Origin: Burkholderiales bacterium
Lineage (GTDB): Bacteria > Pseudomonadota > Gammaproteobacteria > Burkholderiales > Burkholderiaceae_E
Direction: 5' to 3'
DNA length: 38,656 bases
Assembly: GCA_017307915.1 (NCBI GenBank)
Contig: JAFKGG010000385.1
Location: 1-38,656 of the forward strand
The notes under the pieces were generated by a model. That model was not told the origin of the DNA and searched no databases. It worked only from the letters and a program-made list of their open reading frames with translations. The translations under genes and the position numbers were made by a program. Below, one piece after another: positions 32,476 through 38,656 of the stretch. Each line of letters opens with the position of its first letter. The stretch's first letter is position 1.

Positions 32476-33477
32476 TCAGTTCGTCTGCGGTTTCAAGTCG
32501 GTCAGCATCAGCTTGGCCCACTTGCCCCACACCCTCGATTCGTCGGCGATGTACTTGGCCGTTTCGCCGGGCGTCGACGGCATGGCGACGAAATCCCATT
32601 CGGCGAACTTCTCGGTCACCGACTTGCTGCGCAGCGCCTTCACCATCAGCTCGTGCAGGCGATTGACGATCGCATCGGGCGTGCCGGCCGGCACCATCAG
32701 CGTCGACCAGATGTAGATCTCCAGATCGGGATAGCCCAGCTCCTTGAAGGTCGGCACGTCGGGCATCTGCGCCGAGCGCTCGGCGCCGGTGTTGGCCAGC
32801 ACGTGCACCTTGCCGGTGGCCACCTGCGGCTTCACCGCCAACAGCGGCAGGAATGCGGCCTGCACATGGCCGCCGAGCAGGTTCTGCACGGCCGGCGGCG
32901 TGCCATTGTGCGGCACGTGCGTCATGTCGATGCCGGCGCGTTCATTGAGCAGCAAGCCCGACAGGTGCGAACTGTTGCCCGCGGTGAACGAGGCAAAGCT
33001 GACCTTGCCCGGGTTGGCTTTCACCCACGATACGAACTCGGGCAGCGTCTTGGCCTTCACCGCCGACGTGTTCACGGCCAGCACCAGCCGCGCACCAAGG
33101 AAGTTGCTGACCGGCCGGAAATCGACGAGCGGCTTGTAGGGCAGGTTCGGATACAGGTGCGGATTGGCCGCCATCATGCTGACCGAACCGAGCAGCACCG
33201 TGTAACCGTCGGGCTTGGCGGTCTGCACCGTCTGGGCCGCGACGATGCCGCCGCCACCCGGCTTGGCTTCGATGATCAGGTTCTGCCCGCTTTCCTTGCG
33301 AAACTCTTCGCCCACCAGCCGCAGCGCCTGGTCGAGCGTATTGCCGGCGGCAAACGGCACGACCACGCGCACCGGCCGCGAAGGATAGTCATCGGCCAGC
33401 GCGGGGGCGGCCAGCGTACCGTACGCAGCGGCGGCCACGGCGCCCAGCAGCGTGCGCCGCAAGATCGAAATGTCCAT
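32476..33477 (-). CDS. Bug/TctC family periplasmic solute receptor 5
   Basis: A 333-residue Bug receptor with a signal MDISILRRTLLGAVAAAAYG and likely cleavage after ALA. The opening YPSRPVRVVVPFAAGNTLD departs from the usual PGGxxD by having AAGNTLD, so the ligand-pocket loop is atypical. Later motifs are IIEAKPGGGGIVAAQ, HVPHNGTPPA (usually PYKG) and MPDVPTFKELGYPD. These two substitutions fall in the parts of the fold that contact ligand, suggesting an unusual ligand. AAGGAGGGAC lies before the ATG at 33477. It is the last gene of the operon carotenoid oxygenase 3, acyl-CoA synthetase, receptor, 37 bases after the synthetase. Confidence 0.87.
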   Translation of the reverse strand: MDISILRRTLLGAVAAAAYGTLAAPALADDYPSRPVRVVVPFAAGNTLDQALRLVGEEFRKESGQNLIIEAKPGGGGIVAAQTVQTAKPDGYTVLLGSVSMMAANPHLYPNLPYKPLVDFRPVSNFLGARLVLAVNTSAVKAKTLPEFVSWVKANPGKVSFASFTAGNSSHLSGLLLNERAGIDMTHVPHNGTPPAVQNLLGGHVQAAFLPLLAVKPQVATGKVHVLANTGAERSAQMPDVPTFKELGYPDLEIYIWSTLMVPAGTPDAIVNRLHELMVKALRSKSVTEKFAEWDFVAMPSTPGETAKYIADESRVWGKWAKLMLTDLKPQTN

Positions 33478-33514
33478 CGTAGTCCCTCCTTTGGGTTCAG
33501 TCATTGCCAGTGAG

Positions 33515-35224
33515 TCAGGCCGCCTGGGCACGCCTGGCGGCTTCTTCGCGCAGTTCGCGCTTGAGTACCTTGCCGACCGGATTGCGCGGCAGCGCATCGA
33601 TCTGGATCAGGTGTTCGGGCAGCTTGAACGCCGCGACGCGGCATTGCTCGCGCAGATACGCAACCAGTTCGGCCAGCGTCAAGGCATGGCCTGCTCGCAG
33701 CACGGCGAACACGCAGACGCGTTCGCCCATCGTCTCATCGGGCCAGCCGACCATCGCGGCCTCGGCCACCGCCGGATGGCCGATGACGAGGTTCTCGATC
33801 TCTTCGGACGAGATGTTCATGCCGCCGCGGATCACCAGGTCTTTCGAGCGGCCGACGAAGCGATAGAACTGATTGCGATCGCCGGCGATCTCGAACAGGT
33901 CGCCGGTGCGGTAGTAGCCCTGGTCGTCGAACGCGCGCGCTGTCAACTCCGGTGCACGGTAGTAGCCGCTGAAGATGGTGGCGCCGGCAAAGCGCAGCTC
34001 GCCGGGCCGACCGGATTCGCTGATTTCTTCGCCGGTGTCGGGATCGACCAGCCGCGTGCGCACCTTGCCGGCGTTCACCGCCGACCAGTTGAAACCGTCG
34101 ACACCGATGCGCGGAAAGAACGCCGCGCGCTGCGCCGGGTCGGGCAGCTCGCCGGGCGTGCTCGACAGCGCCGCGCCTTCATTGGAGCCGAAATAATTGA
34201 TGATCTGCACGCCATGGCGCTCGGCGAAACCACGCACCAGCCATTCCGACAAGGGCGCCGAACCCGAGCCGATGCGCGACAGCCGCTTGAAGTCGATGCC
34301 GGCCAGCTTATCCGGTTGCTGCAGCAATTGATTGAGCAGCGCCGGCGCGGCGATCGTGTAGTGGACCGCCTCGTCGCGCAGCTGGCCCAGGAACACGTCG
34401 AGATCGAACGGATGGTGCTGCACCACCGTGCCGCGCAGCATCAACCAGCTTGCCAGGCCGGTCGAGATACCGGCCATGTTGACGAACGGAAACGGATTGA
34501 GCACGCGTGCGCCTTCGCTCAGCTCAGCGGCATCCTTCACCGACAGGCCGACGATCAGCCATTCGTTGTGGCTGCGCGGCACGCCCTTGGGATTGGCCTC
34601 GGTGCCCGAAGTCCAGCAGATCGAGAATACGTCGTCGGCACTCACGCCCGCATCGAGCATGGCGTCGGCCGGCACCGGCTCGGCCTGCGCCAGCAGCGCA
34701 GACAGCGGCAGCACGCCGGCGGGCAGCTCATCGCCATAGGCCCATACGGCGCGCAGCGATGCGTGCTGCGCCGCCAGGGCCGCCCACATCGCCGCATGCG
34801 CGCTGCGCCCGATGCGCTGCTGCGTGATCGCCAGCACCGCTTCGGTCTTGTCGATGACGTAGTCGAGCTCATGCTCGCGATACTGCACCGGCACCGGGCA
34901 CACGATGATGCCCAGGCAGGCGCAAGCCAGGTACACCTGATACTGCTCGATGCCATTGGCCATCTGCACGACTACCACGTCGTCCTTGCGCAGCCCCTGC
35001 GCGCGCAGCACCGCCACCATGCGGCCGACTTCGGCGACCAGCTCGGCATAGGTCAGTCGCCGCGGCGCGACGCCGACCAGCGCCTGCTTGTTCGGCGGAT
35101 CGACCACCGCTTCGCGCTGCGGCGCGCGCGCGGCATTCTCCAGAAACAGCTCGCCCATCGTGCGGCTGCCCCACCAGCCTTTGGCGCGGAACTCCTCGAT
35201 ACGCTCGCGCGGCACCAGGATCAC
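33515..35224 (-). CDS. AMP-dependent acyl/aryl-CoA synthetase
   Basis: A 569-residue adenylating enzyme of the ANL superfamily that activates a carboxylate with ATP and CoA. The AMP-binding core FSICWTSGTEANPKGVPRSH lies near 200-219, the YFGSNEGA motif near 353, YRTGDLFEI near 440, and the catalytic lysine in NPVGKVLKREL near the C-terminus (NPVGKV replacing the usual TxxGK). It starts with GTG at 35224, overlapping the stop of the upstream carotenoid oxygenase gene as GTGA, with GGAGGTGA five bases before the start, so it is translationally coupled. It could convert the acid derived from an aldehyde product of the oxygenase into a CoA ester, or activate the imported acid; neither is proven. 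Feruloyl-, benzoyl- and medium-chain ligases share this architecture. Confidence 0.88.
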   Translation of the reverse strand: MILVPRERIEEFRAKGWWGSRTMGELFLENAARAPQREAVVDPPNKQALVGVAPRRLTYAELVAEVGRMVAVLRAQGLRKDDVVVVQMANGIEQYQVYLACACLGIIVCPVPVQYREHELDYVIDKTEAVLAITQQRIGRSAHAAMWAALAAQHASLRAVWAYGDELPAGVLPLSALLAQAEPVPADAMLDAGVSADDVFSICWTSGTEANPKGVPRSHNEWLIVGLSVKDAAELSEGARVLNPFPFVNMAGISTGLASWLMLRGTVVQHHPFDLDVFLGQLRDEAVHYTIAAPALLNQLLQQPDKLAGIDFKRLSRIGSGSAPLSEWLVRGFAERHGVQIINYFGSNEGAALSSTPGELPDPAQRAAFFPRIGVDGFNWSAVNAGKVRTRLVDPDTGEEISESGRPGELRFAGATIFSGYYRAPELTARAFDDQGYYRTGDLFEIAGDRNQFYRFVGRSKDLVIRGGMNISSEEIENLVIGHPAVAEAAMVGWPDETMGERVCVFAVLRAGHALTLAELVAYLREQCRVAAFKLPEHLIQIDALPRNPVGKVLKRELREEAARRAQAA

Positions 35225-36675
35225 CGCTCACCTCCGCCCCAGCGCGCCATCGTGGCAGCGCTGACGTAGGTCGCATGAAAACCATTGGGCACGCGCCTCG
35301 GCATGATGATGCGCGCCACCGGCCCTTCGGCCAAGCGGGCCCCCTTGCAATCGAAGATCTGGATTTCACTGCGCGCATCGACCGGATTCCAGACGAAGCC
35401 GACCAGGTAGCCATCGTCTTCGGCCGTCGAATGATCGCGCGGCGCAAAGCCAGGCTCGTTGTAGAAGTAGCGCGGCCCGGCGCTGTAGGCCACGTAGCCG
35501 CCGGTCTCCAGGTCGTACTTGACCAGCCCGGGAAAGCGCGGCTCTTCCTTGCCGCCCTGCGGAAACAGCACGTTGTACGTGAAGCGGTTGCGCCGTCCCT
35601 GGTAGGCGCTGTTGATCACCGGAAACTCGGTGTTCAGCACGTCATCGATCGGGCCTTCGGTGGTCTGGCCGGTCTTCAGGTTGAAGCGCCAGCGATACAG
35701 CAGGAAGTCGCGCTGCCGGTTGTGGATCGTTCTTTCCAGCCGCTTCGCGTCGATCGAGCCGTCTTCCTTCTCGTACACGCGATAGGGCGTGCCGACCATC
35801 ACGATCTCGTCACCCTCTTCCCAGGCGTTGACCACGTGCAGCATGTAGGTCGGCCTGGCCTCGAACCAGCGGATCTGATCGGCGCTACCGTAGCGCGGCA
35901 CGATGCCGAAACGTGTGGGCAGCTCGGGGTTGAAGCGCACCTTGTAGCGGCCCAGTTTGAACGCTTCCTCATCGAGCAGCAGCGGGAAGTCGTGCAGGAT
36001 CGAATAGTGCTCGGTGATCGCCATGTCGTGCGGCAGGCGCGGCCCCGGCAGCGGCACGTCGATCTGATGGCGCACGCGGCGGTCGGGGCCGACCACGCCA
36101 TAGCGCATGTAGGGCGGCTTGGTGTCGTAGTCGAAATAGATCAGCTCGCCGGTATGCTCGTCAGGCCGCGAGTGTGCCGACACCCGGTCGATCGCGCCGC
36201 CGAAGTCGGCCGGACCGAGGGTGTCCAGCGTGTCGGGGTCCAGCGCATACGGCATGCCCGAGCGATACCACATCGCGATGAGGCGCCCGGCGTGGTATTT
36301 GACGTCGGTATTGGCCGTGTTCTTCAAGGGCTCGTCAGGACGGTCGCGGCGCGGCGGCTCCTTCAGGCCCTGCCACAGCGAATGCCCGGCGGCCATCTCT
36401 TCGTTGAATGCGCGCGTGCGCACCCAGCGATTGCGATAGCTGACCTTGCCGTGGTCGAAGCGCACCGCGTGCAACATGCCGTCGCCGTCATAGACGTGAT
36501 AGCGCCAGCTCGGTTCGAAGTAGGCGTTCGGACCGTTGCGCACGTACAGGCCGTTCAGATCGGTGGGCACTTCGCCGATCACCTGCAGCTCGTCGAAACA
36601 GCTTTCGTCGGTCACCGGACCATTGTTGCCGTCCAGGGCCGGAATGTCATGAACCGGGAGTTCGTCGCGTCGCAT
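35221..36675 (-). CDS. Carotenoid/stilbene cleavage oxygenase family protein 3
   Basis: A 484-residue Fe(II) oxygenase of the carotenoid/lignostilbene/isoeugenol superfamily. The length is close to that of bacterial lignostilbene and isoeugenol oxygenases (about 480). Ligands are H168 (RVSAHSRPDEHTGE), H216 (RLPHDMAITEH), H280 (YMLHVVNAWEEGDE) and H467 (PNGFHATY), with the AEDDG segment near 418-422. Compared with paralogue 2 it has the same inter-ligand spacing and shared PLPGPRLPHDM and RYGSAD-type blocks; its N-terminus is shorter. ATG at 36675 follows AAGGAGACC; a longer frame to 36747 is not used. It is the first gene of the operon with the acyl-CoA synthetase and Bug receptor. Its preferred alkene substrate is unknown. 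Confidence 0.88.
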   Translation of the reverse strand: MRRDELPVHDIPALDGNNGPVTDESCFDELQVIGEVPTDLNGLYVRNGPNAYFEPSWRYHVYDGDGMLHAVRFDHGKVSYRNRWVRTRAFNEEMAAGHSLWQGLKEPPRRDRPDEPLKNTANTDVKYHAGRLIAMWYRSGMPYALDPDTLDTLGPADFGGAIDRVSAHSRPDEHTGELIYFDYDTKPPYMRYGVVGPDRRVRHQIDVPLPGPRLPHDMAITEHYSILHDFPLLLDEEAFKLGRYKVRFNPELPTRFGIVPRYGSADQIRWFEARPTYMLHVVNAWEEGDEIVMVGTPYRVYEKEDGSIDAKRLERTIHNRQRDFLLYRWRFNLKTGQTTEGPIDDVLNTEFPVINSAYQGRRNRFTYNVLFPQGGKEEPRFPGLVKYDLETGGYVAYSAGPRYFYNEPGFAPRDHSTAEDDGYLVGFVWNPVDARSEIQIFDCKGARLAEGPVARIIMPRRVPNGFHATYVSAATMARWGGGER

Positions 36676-36819
36676 CGAGAGGTCTCCTTCGCTGAATGTC
36701 GTCATCAACCCGCCGCGCAGGCCGGCTGCGCAAGCCATCGGCCGCACAGATCATGCGCTGTACGGCCCAGCCGCTGCGCGCCGGCAGCGCAACGGCTGCA
36801 CACTTGCCGCGCAGCCGCT

Positions 36820-37791
36820 CTATCGGCGCGGCGCCGCGTCGGCCTGCGCCGCGAAACGGCGAGCCGCCGCCAGATATTCATCTTCCAGCCGGGCCACCAC
36901 GGCCTGCACCGGCTCGACCGCCGAGATCAGGCCCACGCCCTGCCCGGCCGCCCACAGATCCTTCCAGCGCCTCGATTCTTCGATCGAGCGGTTGCTGTTG
37001 TAGTTGCGCTCGACCTTCTCGGGCAGCGCGTTCAGGTCGATGCCCGCGGCACGCAGCGACGGCACCAGCCAGCTCGCCGGCGTGCCGGTGATGCGGTCGC
37101 TGATCACCACGTCTTCGGTGCCGGCATCGACCAGCATCTGCTTGTAGGCAGGCGGCGCCATGCTCTCGGCAGTGGCGATGAAGCGCGTGCCCATGTAGAC
37201 CAGGTCGGCGCCGCAGGCGATCGCGCCGGCCACGCCGGCGCCGTCGGCGATACCGCCGCCGATGATCACCAGTCCGTCGAAGAACTGGCGCACGGCGCTG
37301 ACGAAAGCGAACGGCGACAAGTGCCCGGTGTGCCCGCCCGCGCCGGCGCTGACGCAAGCCAGACCGTCGGCGCCGGCGGCCACCGCCTTGCGGGCCAGCG
37401 TCAGGTTGACGACGTCGGCGATGACGCGGCCGCCGTAGCCGTGCACCACGTCGATCGCCGGCTTGGGGCTGCCCAGCGCGGTGATGACCAGCGGCGGCTG
37501 GTAGCGTGCGATCAACTCCAGATCCTGCGGCAGCCGCTGATTCGACGAATGCGTGACCAGGTTGGCCGCCCACGGGCCCAGCCTGACGCCGGGCTCGTCG
37601 CGGCGGATCGCCGCCAGCCCTTCGGTGATCTGCCGCATCCACTGCTCGAGCACGTCGATCGGCCGCGCGTTCGGCGTCGGGAACGCGCCGCCGATGCCGG
37701 CCCGGCAAGCGGCCAGCACCAGTTCCGGGCCGGAAACGAGAAACATCGGCGCGGCAATCACCGGTAGCCGCATATCGAAAGGAACAGGCAT
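36820..37791 (-). CDS. Nitronate monooxygenase family flavoprotein
   Basis: A 323-residue FMN-dependent TIM-barrel protein of the nitronate monooxygenase (2-nitropropane dioxygenase) family. It opens with LPVIAAPMFLVSGPELVLAA, carries the catalytic histidine H154 in SAGAGGHTG, and has the FMN-phosphate binding loop VIIGGGIADGAGV and GADLVYMGTRFIAT. Members oxidise nitronates such as propionate-3-nitronate or act on flavin-linked enoyl substrates. ATG at 37791 is taken because the barrel begins right after it; an in-frame ATG at 37848 would add 19 residues and cannot be excluded, and neither has a clear ribosome site. It is divergent from the transglutaminase-like gene; the 144-base gap toward carotenoid oxygenase 3 holds nothing I recognise. 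Confidence 0.82.
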   Translation of the reverse strand: MPVPFDMRLPVIAAPMFLVSGPELVLAACRAGIGGAFPTPNARPIDVLEQWMRQITEGLAAIRRDEPGVRLGPWAANLVTHSSNQRLPQDLELIARYQPPLVITALGSPKPAIDVVHGYGGRVIADVVNLTLARKAVAAGADGLACVSAGAGGHTGHLSPFAFVSAVRQFFDGLVIIGGGIADGAGVAGAIACGADLVYMGTRFIATAESMAPPAYKQMLVDAGTEDVVISDRITGTPASWLVPSLRAAGIDLNALPEKVERNYNSNRSIEESRRWKDLWAAGQGVGLISAVEPVQAVVARLEDEYLAAARRFAAQADAAPRR

Positions 37792-37965
37792 GGCGGAAGC
37801 GTCGGCGCTCGTTCGTGCAAAGATGGAAAATCTTGCTTGATTGTCCATGCCAGCATGCAAGTCGCGAGCAATGTTTCCGGCATCACCAAAATGATTCCGA
37901 TATGATGAAATCCACTGCGGGCGCGCATGCCGCCGCGCCGGCCGTACCACCGCCATTCGACGCCC

Positions 37966-38656
37966 ATGAATAGCAAGCTCATTTTCACGCCCGAGGGCTT
38001 TCCCGAGCCCGGCCCCGCCTATCTGGCGCCCACCCGCTTCTTCGATTTCGATACGCCGAGCGTGCGCGCCTTCGTCGACGAGACGCTGGCCGGCGAGCGC
38101 GATGAGGTCGCCAAGGCGGTGAAGCTCTACTACGCGGTGCGCGACCGCATCCGCTATGACCCGTTCAAGGTCGAGCTGAAGCCGCAGCTCTATCAGGCCA
38201 GTTCAGTGCTGGCCGCCGGCAGCGCGTTCTGCATTCCGAAGGCATCGCTGCTGGTGGCGTGCGCGCGCGCCGCCGGCATCCCCTGCGCGATCGGCCTTTC
38301 CGACGTGCGCAACCACCTGACCACGCCCAAGCTGCAGCAACGCATGGGCGGCCGCGACCTGTTCGTGCATCACGGCTATGCGGTGATGTATCTGGATGGC
38401 CGCTGGCTGAAAGCGGCGCCCGCGTTCAACATCGAGATGTGCCGGCGCTTCGACGTGCTGCCGACCGAGTTCGACGGCCACAGCGACGCGATCTTCCAGC
38501 AGTTCGACGCGCGCTCGCGCCGCCATATGGAATACGTGCGTGACCACGGCGTCTGGTCGGATCTGCCGTACCAGCGCATCGAGATGGATTTCGCCGCCTT
38601 CTATCCCGAGATGTTCTTTCAGCCCGGAGCCGGCGAAGGCTCGCTGCATTCGCCCG
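37966..38656 (+). CDS. Transglutaminase-like protein, 3' end cut by window edge
   Basis: From ATG at 37966 to the window end an open frame encodes at least 230 residues with no stop. It reads MNSKLIFTPEGFPEPG at the start, then VKLYYAVRDRIRYDP (a helix typical of the transglutaminase fold), SAFCIPKASLLVACARAAGIP with the catalytic cysteine near residue 89, the histidine in FVHHGYAVMYLDGRW and the aspartate in YLDG. This Cys-His-Asp order is that of bacterial transglutaminase-like cysteine proteases or amidases. No signal peptide is visible, so it is probably cytoplasmic. It is divergent from the nitronate monooxygenase gene across 174 AT-richer bases. The role in this setting is unknown. Confidence 0.78.
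   Translation, partial: MNSKLIFTPEGFPEPGPAYLAPTRFFDFDTPSVRAFVDETLAGERDEVAKAVKLYYAVRDRIRYDPFKVELKPQLYQASSVLAAGSAFCIPKASLLVACARAAGIPCAIGLSDVRNHLTTPKLQQRMGGRDLFVHHGYAVMYLDGRWLKAAPAFNIEMCRRFDVLPTEFDGHSDAIFQQFDARSRRHMEYVRDHGVWSDLPYQRIEMDFAAFYPEMFFQPGAGEGSLHSP

Noticed and set aside
33452-37767. Long plus-strand open frames (605 and 830 codons) opposite acyl-CoA synthetase, carotenoid oxygenase 3 and nitronate monooxygenase
   Set aside because: Composition and lack of domains mark them as antisense shadows of well-supported genes.
1-38656. Mobile elements, CRISPR arrays, tRNA or rRNA genes
   Set aside because: No transposase or integrase motifs, no regularly spaced repeats and no tRNA/rRNA-like stretches were recognised by eye.

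Overview
The window is gene-dense, GC-rich DNA (roughly two thirds G+C by eye) from what looks like a betaproteobacterium of the order Burkholderiales, Bordetella/Achromobacter/Cupriavidus-like. The main reason is five separate genes for Bug-type (TctC family) periplasmic solute receptors, none next to a TctA/TctB membrane component; that expansion is typical of those genera. The genus is an inference. I see no rRNA, tRNA, transposase, integrase, phage gene or CRISPR array.

Layout. (A) 20-3033, minus: NitT/TauT-type ABC transporter (ATPase and two permeases) followed by a 3-hydroxyanthranilate 3,4-dioxygenase-like cupin; an ACMSD-like amidohydrolase with a His-rich N-terminus diverges at 3236. 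(B) 11010-5274, minus: Bug receptor, HpcH/HpaI aldolase, Rieske oxygenase, second Bug receptor, carotenoid-cleavage-type oxygenase 1, under a divergent GcvA-like LysR regulator (11145) with a clear palindrome between them; a GNAT gene lies downstream. (C) 12018-13188: a decayed gene fragment, an AT-rich patch with inverted repeats, and a TRIC/UPF0126 membrane protein. (D) 18306-13348, minus: VOC protein, FAD hydroxylase, DUF2783 protein, alpha/beta hydrolase and Bug receptor, with a divergent IclR regulator at 18409. (E) 21401-19240, minus: two acyl-CoA dehydrogenases of unequal size, with a divergent LysR regulator. (F) 27588-22470, minus: HpaB-like flavin monooxygenase, type I extradiol dioxygenase, carboxymuconolactone-decarboxylase-like protein, Bug receptor and meta-cleavage-product hydrolase, with a divergent IclR regulator. 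(G) 31383-28623, minus: thiolase and carotenoid-cleavage-type oxygenase 2, with a divergent IclR regulator. (H) 36675-32476, minus: carotenoid-cleavage-type oxygenase 3, acyl-CoA synthetase and Bug receptor. (I) a nitronate monooxygenase and a divergent transglutaminase-like gene cut by the right edge.

Together this looks like a catabolic island for aromatic or phenylpropanoid/terpenoid-like compounds, made of modules that each have a capture protein or regulator, an oxygenase and a C-C bond-cleaving enzyme. Three iron(II) alkene-cleaving oxygenases of the carotenoid/lignostilbene family sit in three different operons. Oxygenases 2 and 3 have identical spacing of their four iron-ligand histidines and look like close paralogues; oxygenase 1 is divergent. 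Reductases for the Rieske and HpaB-like enzymes, and the hydratase and dehydrogenase that would complete a meta pathway, are absent from the window. Substrates cannot be read from the sequence.
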